NCBI GenBank assembly: GCA_017591395.1
Contig: WEDG01007554.1
Location: 1 to 64,000, forward strand
DNA length: 64,000 nt
From: Schistocephalus solidus
Taxonomy: Eukaryota; Platyhelminthes; Cestoda; Diphyllobothriidea; Diphyllobothriidae
Direction: 5' to 3'
The notes beneath the pieces were generated by a model, which was not told where the DNA came from, did not search any database, and was given only the letters and a program-made list of their open reading frames with translations. Positions 1-13,435 of this stretch are shown here, piece after piece. The position numbers and the translations under genes are program-made. How positions within the stretch are numbered: the first letter of the stretch is position 1; each line of letters starts with the position of its first letter.

Positions 1-345
1 TGTTCCTTAAGCAGATCGGTGAGCCCCACACTATCATCATATTTCCGATCACAAACGTTAGACCAACGAGCCTGTGGCTCAATGGTACGAGCGTTCGACT
101 CAAATACCAAAGGTCGCGGGTTCGAATCCCAGGTGTGCCACACTTGGGATTGGTTGTGACTGGCCGATCACGGCTAATAAGCCAGAAATGGCCATTCCGG
201 TCTCACTTTGTCCTTGTCGGTTTCATTCCATCATATGCTACACGTCACTATGCGATCGCCTGTGAGGGCTCTAGTCTGAGCTCCAGGGCACAACGAAACA
301 TACACATTCCTTAAGCAGATCGGTGAGCCCCACACTCACTGCACT
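1..345 (+). repeat. tRNA-derived SINE, one full unit plus flanking tails (tandem, forward)
   Basis: A tRNA-like head begins near 70. It has an A box (TGGCTCAATGG, 75-85) and a B box (GGTTCGAATCC, 119-129), the two internal RNA polymerase III promoter elements. A tRNA-unrelated body follows to about 300. The tail text with GCAGATCGGTGAGCCCC occurs both at 10-28, from a preceding unit cut by the window edge, and again at about 312-330. At least two units therefore lie head to tail. The unit matches, in opposite orientation, the array at 14.47-16.1 kb. An open frame through the head is an accidental translation of the repeat and not a gene. Family name unknown. Confidence 0.8.
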
Positions 346-763
346 GCCAAAGAGTGTGAATATCTGAAATCCGCATTTAACCATGCGTCCACACAAAACC
401 ACTGTGGAATAACCACGTAATGCCCATTCTACAAACAAGTTGTACTACAAGTAGTATGAATCTTATATGGCAAAGGCGTTATACCGTACTTCCGAAATAG
501 ATACTAGCTTAAAGCCCAGACACGTGTTTCGCCGATGTTTCTGCTGCTGTGTGACACAGCAACGAGGGGTTCGGCTCCTCAGTTGGTCCCCCAGCGTTCT
601 CTATGCGGTTTCTGGTATATGGACTTCAGAGAATAATCGGGTTAATAAGTTCTCAAATTATTAAGTGCAGGACATGGAGTCAGGTGATTCGGACATGACT
701 TTTTAGGGTCAGACCCGAAATTTTCAATGAACATTTGGGTCGAAGACAATCAACCACTGTGGA
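346..763. other. unassigned sequence between SINE and (TA)n
   Basis: No coding similarity, splice-flanked exon or RNA gene was recognised. A 65-codon open frame at 467-664 has no recognisable domain and is treated as chance. Confidence 0.5.

Positions 764-828
<65 letters not shown>
764..828. repeat. (TA)n microsatellite
   Basis: An almost pure TA dinucleotide run of about 65 bp with one TG interruption near 785. It abuts the first copy of the 108-bp duplicated block that starts at 828. Confidence 0.95.
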
Positions 829-833
<5 letters not shown>

Positions 834-984
834 CAATTAAAATAAGAGTGCTTTGAATGATATGCATCAGAAAAACAGAAGCAGAAGCGTGCAGGAATAT
901 ATCATCTGAATTATTGACTCGTCTAGCAATTCATATGTTTGCGAAATGGCCATTCCGGTCTCCCTTGTCTTTGTCGGTTCCATT

Positions 985-1023
<39 letters not shown>

Positions 1024-1126
1024 CAATTAAAATAAGAGTGCTTTGAATGATATGCATCAGAAAAACAGAAGCAGAAGCGTGCAGGAATATATCATCTGAA
1101 TTATTGACTCGTCTAGCAATTCATAT
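828..1126. repeat. 108-bp block duplicated around a SINE fragment and (TA)n
   Basis: Bases 828-936 and 1018-1126 read identically by eye. Each is preceded by a (TA)n tract. Between them lie a 3' SINE fragment (about 942-990, beginning GAAATGGCCATTCCGG) and a second (TA)n run (about 990-1018). A third, slightly diverged copy is at about 11,203-11,320, and weaker relatives are near 2,890 and 3,012. The close duplicates are much younger than the surrounding repeat family. Confidence 0.85.
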
Positions 1127-1605
1127 AGATTTGCTACTGTTAATTTGCAGATTTTGTTTAAGCAGGCGTTTTACTCGCGAGGCACCCTCCGCTGCTTCAT
1201 GTAAAGGATGGATGAGAAATTGTTAAAAGTGGTCCACGGTGTTCCTTTAATTTTAAATTACCCTGTTGGCCTGTATATTGGAATTGTTTGGGCATTGCAG
1301 CCTGCATTAAAAATCGTCAATTGTCAGGAATCTGCAAAAATGGATTTATCGCTTAATAAACTCTTTAAAATGATTTAAGTAATAAACAAACACAACTTTT
1401 GCGTATACTTCTGCAAAGGCATCCACAATAATGTTGAGGCGATTGGAGAAGTAAAATGACTAAGTTGACGGGCTGTTAAATTGCATACGTTTACGTTCCA
1501 TCTTGAAGGTTTGATCTCGTCCACACCGGATTGCATTGCATGTAAATAAGAAAAAGGCTTGACTTTAGAAGTATAATTCCAAATTATTTTTTAGATAATG
1601 TATTG

Positions 1606-4100
1606 CATTTACCGTGGAAATACAGGGGTTAGACAGACATGCTACCTGAATATGAAAAAAGACGATGGATGTACTTGAATGACAGCTCTTGACGAAAGCT
1701 CTGTGAATGAGTCGCAAACCCCAGGAACAAATGACATCGTTTTTAAAGAGTCACCTCATTATGCGCTGTTCAAGTACAATGGATGAACTGTATTTTAGAA
1801 AAGGTTACTCTCATACATACGATATATTCTGATCCGAAGTTTGTTCGTTGTAAACCCAAAATAATGCAAGGTCGCATGTCAACTCTACTGATCGTTTTGC
1901 GCAGTTAAACGTGAAGTGAGGTTTGACTTGTCTATTCTTCACGCCAAACAGCTTTTAAATATGCATCATATTATGTATCCTAGCAATGGGTTGTGACCTG
2001 AATAACAGTTTGCGGTGTAGAAATTCAAATTTCTGACTTTTCGACGATGCATTAGGTAGATCTTGCAGTGTTATCCAACGGCATTGCAAAGCGCAGGCTA
2101 GGCGTTTTCTTAACTCGCAGCTATTTAAAAAGATTTGGAAATTTTTGGATTGGCTAGTTATTTTAACCTTTCACCAAAAAAAGATGGTTAAAGTTTGGAC
2201 CTTGAAAACAGCTTTCTTATGTCAAATTATAAGTCAATATTGGCCATATAAGTCTTCTCTATCATTTTCAGACGTCTGTTTGTTAAGATATATTTTTGGA
2301 TATATGTAAGTTATAAAAATATATTTTTTAAACCGAACCAGTAATCTCTTGGTATAAATGAACGTTCTTTTAGGCGCAGCTCTCTTATTGCAGGGAAACG
2401 TTGGACTTAGTTCACACGATCGGAGGTAAATTGACATGACAACAATTTATAGGTAAAATCGGGTACCAACACCACAAAACCTGTCTTCAAGTCCTGTGAA
2501 ATATTGTCTGTGTTACATTAACTTATATTTAAAAATTTCAAAAATACGTTTTTTTAATCTTCCATGTGAAAATGGATAAGAATACTCAGAATCAGTATAT
2601 TACGTCCAATCAAATATCGGGAGAGAATTTATAGTCATCTTTAAGATAATCTTTCCCGATGAACGTGTTTAAGGGGCTTACAACTAAACATATATCTGAC
2701 AACCTACCAAAAAATTTTATCTTGAAACATTAACTCTGAAGAGAAAGTTGAAATCGCATGGTCAAAAATATAACGCTATGTACAAGACAACCATGTGATC
2801 GCTGGAATTCGAACTTAAACCCATCTTCAAATGCAGATTTGGATCTCTAATCCCAAATTACTTCTAGGTAACCGGTATATACATTAATTAACGAAGTCTA
2901 CCTTGAACGATATGCATCTGCATGGCAGAAGCAAAAGCTTTCACGGTTTATGCATCTGAGTTATTAACTAAGAAGTAAAAAGATCTTTGACGACAATAAA
3001 TCTCCTTCAAAATAGGGTTTCTTTAAACGATATGCATCTGGAAGACTGAAACAACATATAGCAGGAATATGCCTTCTGACTTATTGACTCCTCTACTAAT
3101 TGGTGGGATTTTACTTAAAGTCAACATCATACTGTTTTGTATGGGCATATCAATTCAATGACGACTTCTTTTATTCAAACTAATTAGTAATGCAGTCAAG
3201 TAGGTGTTAAAGCTAGCCTTTGCTAGAAAGCAAAGTGTTCGTAGTCTGCCCTTTGTATTTCATCCCTTGTGCAAAACACAGTATCACCCTGGTAAATTTT
3301 GAAATCGTGAACTTTTAATTAGTATATTCAGTCAGCTTGCATGCTTTCCCAAGAGGGATCATGCTAGATTGACCGCGCAAACAGTCTTGTAGCTTAAAAG
3401 GTTATCTTGGTTAAGGAAAAACTAAAGTTTTCTTTCACAACAACTGACTACAGGAACGTTGAATTTATTAAATTTGGTATTTTTGAAATGTTGCAATACG
3501 ATTTATTTATATATTAAGAGCATTGGTCAAATGAATCAGTTCGTGTGCATTTGTTTATATGTTGCCATCTATTAGAGCCCAACAGGTATTCATTTCCAAA
3601 TAATGGTCCCATTTTTATGTATTATGCACTCCAATATCAATGAGACGGTGCTCAGCATATGCTCAATACGCTTTTATAAAAGTGCCAAATAGGATAGCAT
3701 TTGACAAAGATTTGAGGCTAAAAGGTATTTTTTAACGGAACTGCCTCATTTTTTTGTGGATTAGTGAACTTAAGAACTTATCGCTTAAATAAAATGAACT
3801 CACGGTATGAAACTGAAGTTCAGGTGTTAGAATCCGTGATTTTACGAGATTATTTACCTCGCCTTCATCGGTTGAATTTCCAAAACGTCGGCCTTATTTC
3901 TGAATCATTTTAAATAAATTTTAAAAAGTCTCAAAAACATGGCCTCTGTAAACCTGAACATAATGTTGTATTGTATAAAGGAAATTCCGTGCTTATCCCT
4001 TCCTAACACAAAGTAAGGTCGAGTGTTTAAACACGTGGTTGGAAGTTAAACAGTTACCGCTTACCACAGAACACCCTTTGTGCGCAATTCAGGTTGCAGC
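1606..4100. repeat. long AT-rich noncoding repeat, copy A
   Basis: Several blocks here recur in the same order and orientation further right. The block at 1,606-1,760 (GGAAATACAGG...GACATGCTACCTGAA) pairs with 9,045-9,180. The block at 2,440-2,760 (GAAATATTGTCTGTG) pairs with 9,870-10,180. Blocks at 2,890-3,110 pair with 11,205-11,320, and 3,201-3,560 pairs with 11,416-11,790. The block at 3,730-3,930 (GAACTCACGGTATG) pairs with 12,470-12,660. Divergence is high and frames are broken by stops. I see no reverse transcriptase, transposase or terminal repeats, so the class is unknown. Confidence 0.65.
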
Positions 4101-7100
4101 CGTAAATCATTCATTTTTTTCAAATTCATTTATAGCAGACCTGAAATATCACTCCCGTAAATAGAGCATGGTAAAAAGAGGAGAATTTAAATACTAGTAA
4201 ATGCGGATTAGCCGTATGTGTACGTATTGGGGCCTCTAAGCCACAGACTTTGCGCCTGTTATGTTTGAGTTACGTCAAAGGTTTACTTTGAATGATCCTA
4301 CTTAAATGAATTAACAAGAAGAAGGGCATAGGCGTTTGGACAAATGATAAGTACAGGAATGGGTATGAATAAAGCGTGCGAACACTGGTTCGTGGTCATT
4401 ATCAAATTAAAAGAACAGGACAGGATCAATGCGTTTTATCTGCAAAATTATAAAACCTCTACTTCACGGAACAGACAATTTTCGGTAAATTAAAACGTGT
4501 AAGACTTGTGTCCAACATTTTACCTCTTAAAATTGAATAGCCAAATATTGCTAGTTGCGGGGACTTAAAATATCACATCATGTTTTTTCATATGCGCATT
4601 CCAGGTTGCCGTGGTAAAATTTGATGTATTTATTTTATAGTTCTTAACTTCAGGATTTATATATCGTACTTGTGCTTCGAGTATGATAAGAAGAGGATAA
4701 TTTATATAATATCGACTGCCGAACGCAGAATGTGCGCATTGTATGACGAGTTGGAAATCTTAATGCAGCTGACTTTAATTTTTTTGTGTGATATCTCCCG
4801 CACGTGATGAAGGTTGCCAAATCCTTAGGCCACCTACTCCGTCCGCTTGGAGCTGAGGTTGCACGCAGTCCGGAGTCCACATCCAGGTGTCAGTTCATGT
4901 TTCCTAAGGTCCCGCTGCTATTACCAAACATTTATATGGTATTTTAATGGATTCTTTGTAGTTGAACAGAAAAATGCTTCATTGGATAAACTAGGCGATA
5001 ACGCTGAACGCTTACGACCAAAAACGCAGGAGTGGTGTGAAGGAAAAAACGCTATCTTCACAGTTGCTACTCATTCAAATGAACCCAGATATATTTTTTA
5101 GGTTTCGCAAGGTTTAATTCGTCAAGGTTGAAAGCATATTAATGAGCCGCAAGCAGTTTGAGTCATGACCCTCAGGCCCGCAGTTCATCAAACAGCGCGA
5201 TGACCTACTCATCCTAAATTCTAACTTGAAAATGCTTCGCGGACGATCCAATATTCCAAGGACACCCAACCAACTTGCCGAGTCATGCTTTTCTCCTTAT
5301 TCAAAACGGATAATGAATAAACTCCCATTTGTGGCACCGAACTGGACTTAAAAGCCATCGGCATATCCAATTCGACCCGCAATGGGTACCAAGTTATCAG
5401 AAACCTAGACTTGGCCTGTGCTTTCATGGCAAATTCGTCCTATATGAACTGCAATTGTGATGATTTTAGTAATTTGAGTTGCGACTTTATATTATGCTGG
5501 GTTATAGTGAGAATCCGAAAGGGTAGGTATGTTGGTCACCACGAAACGCTTAGTGTCAATCCAGTCCCATGATACGGTGAGAGGTTGGTTAAATGTTTTG
5601 TAAGGATTGTGATGATGTTTGTCAACGAAGGAGAAGTAACTACGCATGCGTAGGAAATACAAACCACCGATCCAACTTGATTAGACAAAAAAATCGCATT
5701 CTGCGAGGCTGAGCAATAGCGTTATGCAAGGCGAGTTATTTTATTTGATCATGCTTACGGAATGTCTGACACATTACAGCATTTCCTTTCACTTTGTCCC
5801 ATTTATGCACACCATTTTCTAATTATTCGTAACGCATGACATATTCGAGTATACCTTTGTTTGATGCGGATAATGTCGCACCTAACTTCTACGTATCACG
5901 TACGTTAACCTTAAGCTATTTCCGTTCTGTTACATGCTCTCGTTGACTTACCACATTCATCTTTATTTCTTTTTGTACATTCACATCAGGCTTATTTACT
6001 GAAATCCAGGATTTCCTCGATGATATGACATCTTCCAAACGGTAAACAGGTATAAATACTATTTATTTTATCTCAAATCTTTGTATATCCTTAAGGTAGC
6101 AAAGATAAGTTTTATTATACTCATTTAAAGGGGTGCACTGAAGACACTGTTAATTCGTCCTAGGTAGAGGGCCACGCATCCAGTATGATTTCTAATTAAA
6201 CTAAAAGTGTCATAATACATGAAAAAAGGAATTTTCTTCCATTAATAAGATAAGAGTTGCTTTTCGGATAAGAGTCCATGGCAGGCTTCACACGGAAACC
6301 AGCAGCGGAATGCTTGGCTATGTAATTGTGGGGGGCAAATGCTATTAAATACCGTCGGTCCATTGATTTATTCGAACTTCCAATAGGCTAGTTAACATTT
6401 TACTGCATTTGTTTTTTGTCACACATAGTAGCGGTTTGCCACATCTATACCAATCATTTCGACAAACATTGTTTGCATTAATATGTCAGAAAAATAGCAT
6501 TCCTTAGGTAAAGAATTTTCGCAATCATTATATTTGCCTATTGTCTAGAGATGTCTAGCTATATTTTGTCAGCTGTACTTATTTTAGATATGCATTCAAT
6601 AGGTTTTAAAATAACTCAGGAACGTCATCGAGTGGTCAGGTTACCAGAGGTCTTACTAATTCGTCTATCCACCGCTTATTTGTTTTCCTCCAGAGATAAA
6701 TACATGTGAGGTTAATAACTTGTCAGTAGCTTGAAGCCGCACTTTAGTTAGTCCTAGAAAATGACTGCAATCCATCAGTTAATATGATATCAGACATGTC
6801 TGTTTAAACAAGCAGTTACGTTTGAAATTTCCACAAAAGTGAACTGATGGGACAGTGCATGAGAGACTTCAGATTCAAGTTTTATATCTGCGTGTTTTTT
6901 CCTGCTATCTTGGAATATTTAGCCAGTTAGGCCTTTGAAACATCATCGAAAAGATTTGTTTATTCGTTTGGGTCTAGGTGAACTTCAACCCTAGGATTTA
7001 TATATATCTTAAGATCACTGATCAAATAACTGAGTTCTTGAATACGTGTTTATAAGTTGATGTCATTTTGAGTCGTAAAAGTATAAGCATTTGTAACAGT

Positions 7101-9039
7101 TGGCACATATGTATCGATTTAGCTATCACATTTTCCATGCTGGTGCTTGCAGCATATCCAAATTACGCATTATTTGAAGTATCCCAAATACCATGAAATA
7201 AGTAACACTCTGAAACACTTTAACGGCTTTTCAAAGCGCAATAACGAAAAGCATTTAAAAGGTTTTAAGGCCTTAAGCGTTTTTTAATGGAGCTTGCGAT
7301 ATGGGCATTTATCTAGATTAGTAAACAAAATTCCTACATTCAATAATATCAACTCTTGTCAAGCTCATTTAATACTGTTGGTAGTAATATTGGCTGTAGT
7401 AGATTATTAACCTGGCCTTCGTTGCTAAGACTAAATCTTGTTGGTCGTGTTTAGGAATTATGTCAAATAAATTTAAAAAATCCATCTATTACGTCAACGA
7501 TTTACACTCGAACGTAATATGGTATTTTGCAGTTGCTTTTCTGTAAGAAGTCTCGCCTAAAATAACGTCAGGAATAAAGTTTAAACCTGGTACCGGATAT
7601 ATTTTGGGCAAAACACATATTTTGTAAACTCCCTACTGCAAAAGATTAACAGAGGTTTTGCAAATGAATTCTTAAGATAGACTTTGAAGCAGGAGTTAAT
7701 CTTGCCTTTTAAGTCACTCTCTTCTGGCACGCGAGGTGTATTTACGTTTTTATTTTGCTATCAGTTGAAGGCAACGTTGACGTCATTAGTCCTCTCTCGA
7801 TGAAGAACCCGTTAAATCTAAATTACAAAGTACGGAGCCCATGTGTAAACAAGATGAAAATATGAACCTCTAGAAGAAGAGACAATCTTTTTCAACCCCA
7901 GACAGATTCTTCTCAATGGAAACCGCTATTAGGATTACTGGGATTGGCAGGCTCCTAATGTAGATAAAAGGTCATGACATGACATTCTGGAAAACAATTT
8001 TCAAACAGCGTGCTGTCGTTATACTTGCCTGTTGTCTACTGTTGTCTTGTAAAACAACGCAAGTTTTGTTTATATATATATCTTAATATAATGAATAGAT
8101 ATTTTTAAATTTGTTTATAAGTTCACCATTTATAATTTAAACAGGACATAGTATTCCAATTCACGAGTATTCCCTCCATTTAATTCTCTTTTAAGAATCC
8201 AAGATGTGCCCATACGTTGAGGGAAGCTTTAGGCTCTTCAACTTTGTGGACGTTGGTCGATCAGAATTTGGAAACACTGATATGTGCGAATTCATTTTGA
8301 ATACCTCAACCGCGTACCGTGATGTCGAAATCACCTTCAATCGGCATGGCTTGCACGCAGTTCGCCTGTCCCGATTAACCTTTCCAAACATTCTCAATAG
8401 CACGACAGCAAGCACTACGACATCATCTGCCTGGTCAAAATTTGCAATTGCTGAGCATGGTGGCTAGCAGATTTTGTATAGATGCACTAAAAAGCGTTTT
8501 ACTTCGAATTTGAAAAAACACAACACTTCTTGGTCGCATTGAATGTGTAATTTTCTCCCAAAGTTAACCTTCATTATCTGAAAATGTGTTTGGTTTACTT
8601 TTTACATCAAAAACTCCTTCACAGTGTTCTGTAACATTTTCAATAACGAAGTTGGTCTACGTTCTTATATTTTTGGCAATTGAGCTTACTATAAAAAGCA
8701 TCATATGTTAACAATCTACACTTCTGTTCCAAGTTTAATGATGGATGCATCGCGCAATATACGCTTACAAACATTTATCTTATTATCAAGCCAAATCAAA
8801 TTTTGCGACCTTACTGTTTTATTTTTCCAAATGGGTTCCAAAAGAACGTTTTAGCGATCGGCTGGGTAAAATAACGCATTTGGGGGTCCACTTGGCTGCA
8901 ACTCATTCGTTCATGGTCAAGCTTTATGCTCAAATCTCATCCATACCAGATCGTAGGAAGCAGCCAATGACACATCTAAAGAGGATGGGAGAAATTATTT
9001 ACTTCAAAAATTATTCTTAACTATTTTGAAAGCACTCTT
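4101..9039. other. AT-rich stretch, no gene recognised
   Basis: No convincing exon is visible. A two-strand open region at 8,191-8,467 (74-87 codons) has somewhat protein-like composition on both strands but no domain I recognise. Bases 8,495-8,660 (TTGAATGTGTAATTTTC) are a diverged copy of 12,990-13,145, so part of this stretch belongs to the same repeat family as its neighbours. Short open frames at 4,650-5,430 lack splice sites and family resemblance. Confidence 0.5.
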
Positions 9040-12000
9040 CCATTTACCGCGGAAATACAGGGTTTAGACATACATGCTACCTGAAGATGACAAAAAGAAG
9101 AATGATTGCCTCGAATAGAAAATCTTGAAGAATACTCAGTGAATGAGTCGCGAAGATCAGGCCCAAATGTATTCCTTTTAAATGATTATCCGACGCGTGC
9201 GTGGATGCCTCATAATTATACTTATAATTAAAAAGTGGAATACCGATAAAAACCGACTGTATTTCATAGTGCCTGTAATTCGAAAAAGATATTTCCATAA
9301 AAACTAAATATTTTTGGACTTAAGTATGTTTGTTGTGAATCGAAACATACACAAGATCATGATTTATATATTTTTGATCTTTATTTGCAGCTTTCTGTTA
9401 AGCGCCATTCAGCTTCTCGATGCACTATGTCAAATATCTTTACAATTTGAGTCTTTTTAAGCCAAAATGCAAAGGACTGTTACGAGAATTATACTTTGCG
9501 ACGTAGAAATCAGTATATCTGACTTGTCTACGAGGAATGAGTTATGTCATGCTGCGTAATCGTACATGGATTATTCAGTTATTTTAACATCTCACCACGA
9601 AACGATGTTTCAAGTATGGACCTTGGGTATAGCTGGCGTATGTCGGCTAATAAGACATTAATGACCATTCTTGTTTTATTTTTTATTGCTTTATGTCCTT
9701 TTTTCATAGGCATATTTGAATATATTTTTATTGATACAAAAAATATGTCTTAAACAGGTCCAGTTATCTCGTCGTATATCGGAATGTTCCGACAAGTGCA
9801 GCGCTCCAATGTCAAAGAACCGTTGGCCTATGGTCCAAAAACGACCGTAGATTGGAATGACTACGATTTATAACTATACTCGGGTATTTTCTGCACAGAT
9901 TTTTGTCTCAAGTCATGTGACATATTGTCTGTGGTACTTCAAGTAATATTTAAAAATTCCCAAACAAGCGTTTGTTTTAATTTTCCACTTGAAAATAGAT
10001 TCAAATACTGATGAGCAGTATGTAAGGTCCTACTTAATATCAGTGCACGATGCATAGTAGTCTTAAAAATAGATGTTTCTCATCACAAACATGTCTGAAG
10101 ATCTAACCACTATACACGTTTCTGACATCTTTCAAACTAATCTTGCAACTTTTAAGAGAATCTCAGTGGGCAGTACGTTGCAAGAACACTGTCACAAATA
10201 TAATGATATGTAGAAGAAAATCATGTTATCACTTGAAAGTAAAATCTTTTGGGGTAAAAGTAAACATTTGAGCTTTAACACATCGTCAAATGTAGATTAG
10301 GATCTCTGTTCAAAAACAACTTCTTGGTAACAGGCAAAAACCCTCTCCTTTGAGGTTGGCCGTTTTCATTCTCAAAAAGGCTACATATTTCCTTGTAAGT
10401 TTTTGTCAGACGCTGTCTTTAACACTTCATTTTCACGAACGTTTTTAAAAAGAATGCAGAATGCAAGTTAAGATGTACGTTTGAGATTATTAGTGTGAAC
10501 TTGTTTTTCCAGATTAAGGTTTTTTTCAGCTATTTTAAGCACTTAGAAGCTTAAGAGATTTTTGCATGGATGAACACACACATCAGTAACATACTTTATA
10601 ACAACTTTTGAAAATACGATTTTTATCTTGAATTTCAACTTTATTTGTTAAACCGCGTGGTCACACAGAGATATATTAATTTGCATTTTTCTGTCAAATT
10701 TTATATTAATACCTTATAATTTTTGTAAAATCAAGAAAGAAAAACTCCCCTGTGAGAATTAAACTACATTGTAAAAGGCATAGCCATGCGAAAATCGCTT
10801 CATATGAAAACATCATTGACAAAATGTCTAAGTTATTGATCCTGATATACCCGCTTACAAATTTATGAAAATAATTGCGATTTTCTCACATCGGAGCTAA
10901 ATCACGTATATTAAAAAAACTATTTACGATCTCGCTCAAAGGACATAATCCTTGTAAAAAATATGTTGCACTGCAAAATGTGGAACATGTGCACTCATAA
11001 TTTAAACAACAGACTTGATGCCGAAAGTACGTGTTGTGTCGAATACGGTCTCTTCTGTAACAGATTTTTCTTTCAGGGCTGTAAGCTCTCTTAACGCCAG
11101 ATTAGAAGTGTTAAGTTTTTAACATCACGTACGAAGCTCTTTCACGATCTAAAGGGGAATACGTATTACTACAAAACAATGCATTCGAAATCAACGACAT
11201 TATTATTTAATTAAAATAAGAGTGCTTTGAATGATATGCATCAGAAAAACAGAAGCAGAAGCGTGTAGGAATATATCATCTGAATTATTGACTCGTCTAG
11301 CAATTCATATAGATTTGCTTATAAAATACATCAGTCTGTTTTGTGTGGGCATTTGGTTTAAATCCGACATCGGATGTTCACGCTCTTTGGCAGTGCATTC
11401 AGCAAGTATTTCATTCAGAAAATTATGCTTTACAGCTTACCTATGATAGAAAACACAGTTTACGGTGTCTGCTTTTCGTATTTAATCCCTTGGGCACAGC
11501 ATTGTTTAGCCCTGACATATTTTGCAATCGTAAACTTTTTGACCTAGTGATTAAGTCAAGTTGTATGCTTTTTAAAAAAAGAACATGCAAGGATGACCGC
11601 GGCTAACATTCTTGTCCATCAAAAGGTAATCTTGATGTAGGAAAAACAAAGATGTCCATCACTATAACTGACCTAAGGCAAAAATGAATCTATTAATTTT
11701 GGTCTTATTGAAATTTAACAGCCAGATTTATACTAAATTGAGAACATTTAACAAATTTATGAGTTCTTGGTTATTTTATCTTATGCTGCTGTCCTTCCTA
11801 GTCCTACTAGTATGCCAAATAGTGGCCCCATTTGTTTTTTATTAAGAACTCACAATGTCAATGATTCGGCCCATAAGCAAACGCACTATACGTATTGATG
11901 GAAGCGACACAAAAAATCGCATTTACAGAGCTTTAAAGTAACTTTCAATGATCCACCTTTGTTTATGGACTTGTATAGGAAAAAAACTATTTGCTTACAT

Positions 12001-12080
12001 TAAATGAACTTACGGCATGATCCGGTAGTTCACGTGGTAGGAATCTTGGCTAAACTAGATTAAATAATAAGACCTTTGTT
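9040..12080. repeat. long AT-rich noncoding repeat, copy B
   Basis: Colinear with copy A at 1,606-4,100: the same blocks occur in the same order over about 2.7 kb. The block at 11,203-11,320 is the third copy of the 108-bp sequence seen at 828 and 1,018. The spacing between blocks differs from copy A, implying many later insertions and deletions. No coding domain was recognised. Confidence 0.65.
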
Positions 12081-12149
12081 GTGTTTTTTTTAATCATCGC
12101 CAATTTTGGTGATCTTACTGCAAACCTTTTAATAGGGTTCCGAAAGGAC

Positions 12150-13145
12150 GTCGTAGCGATCGCCCACAAGACACACTATCGCCCTGAAAAATTTTGGAAT
12201 CGTGAACTTTAAACCTAGTATTCTCAGTCAGATTGTTTGCTTTCGCAAGAGGGATCATGCAAGATTGCGTTCTGCTAACACTACTGTCGCTCAAAAAGTA
12301 ATCCTGATGCACAATTAACTACAGGTTTGCTCTCAATACAAAATCTACACGAAAAGATTCAATTATTAATTTTGGTCGTACTGGAAATCAACAGCAAGAT
12401 TTATTCATCAATTTAGAATTTTTATCAAATTGATGAGTTCCTGGTTATTATTTAAACGTAACTACGTCAATTTTATGTGGATTAATGGAATAAAGAACTA
12501 ATTGTTTTCAAACATGAACTCACGGTATGGTTCTTAAGTTCAGGTGTTAGGTATTTTGGCTGTACGATATTTTTGTTTTCGCCTTATTTGGTTGATTTGT
12601 CAACATGTCGGTCTTTTTTTTCTGAATCATGGCAAATAAATATTAAAAATTTTATCTTGGAAGACTGAACCGAAACATACACAAGATCACAATTTTAATT
12701 TTTTTGATCTTTGACTCGTCTAGCAACTGATAGGATTTTGCTTATAACCATCATCATTCTGCTTTGTGAGGAACTATGTTTCAATGACGACTTCTGATAT
12801 TCTCACTCTTTGGCAGAGCAGTCAGTAAGTTGTTCATGCAGACATTTAGGTGTTAAAGCTAGCCTTTGCTAGAAAGCACAATTAATGGTGTCTGCACTTT
12901 CTATTTGCTCCCTGGTGCACATCACTTTATCGCCCTGGTAAATTTTGGAATCTTGAAATTGGAAACAAATTCAAACGTGAAGCCTTTCAATTTCGAATAT
13001 AACAACAACTCCTGGTGTTACTTAATGTGTAATTTACCCCCAAATGTAACCTTTATTATCTTAAAATGTGTTCCGTTTAATTTAACATAATAAAACCTCA
13101 ATTATGTTCTGATACGTTGAAATTTCAATGCGGACCTCTTTGATG
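12150..13145. repeat. partial copies of the AT-rich repeat (two tail segments)
   Basis: Bases 12,157-12,660 repeat the part of the family also seen at 3,260-3,930 and 11,470-12,080, sharing GAGGGATCATGC and GAACTCACGGTATGG. Bases 12,845-12,960 start the tail again with GTTAAAGCTAGCCTTTGC, as at 3,207. Bases 12,990-13,145 match 8,495-8,660. Three nested tails in 1.5 kb suggest local tandem duplication. Confidence 0.6.
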
Positions 13146-13221
13146 GAATTATTTTTGCATAATTAGAGCCTACTTAAAAACCTATACGTGTATTTAAGCT
13201 GCATTAGTGTTCAAATCGGAA

Positions 13222-13380
13222 CCGACAAGACAACGAGCTCGTTGGACTTCTGCCCAACAAGGTCGCGAGTTCGAGGCTCGGGCGCCGCAGCGCCTGGGGT
13301 TGCGTACGGCTGGCTGATGATGGCTAATAAGCCAGAAATGGACATTCCAGTCTACCTTGTCTTTGTCGGCCATGTTATTC

Positions 13381-13382
<2 letters not shown>
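13222..13382 (+). repeat. diverged tRNA-SINE copy ending in (TA)n
   Basis: The head and B-box area are altered (GAGTTCGAGGCTCG around 13,267-13,280). The body text GGCTAATAAGCCAGAAATGG at 13,322-13,341 matches the other SINE copies. The copy ends in CTTTGTCGG followed by a long TA run. It is truncated before the 3' tail seen in full units. Confidence 0.75.

Positions 13383-13433
<51 letters not shown>
13383..13433. repeat. (TA)n microsatellite
   Basis: A pure TA run between the SINE variant and the left arm of the Penelope-like foldback element. Confidence 0.95.

Positions 13434-13435
<2 letters not shown>

Noticed and set aside
71..142. True tRNA gene
   Set aside because: A and B boxes are present, but the acceptor stem does not pair convincingly and no normal anticodon loop can be drawn; repeat context and a long non-tRNA body point to a SINE.
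74..265. Open frames reading MAQ(W/M)(V/Y)ERSTQIPKVAG at 74 and, on the minus strand, at 14,735, 15,094, 15,343 and 15,646
   Set aside because: They are translations of the tRNA-like head and body of the SINE; the A and B boxes explain the conservation, not protein selection.
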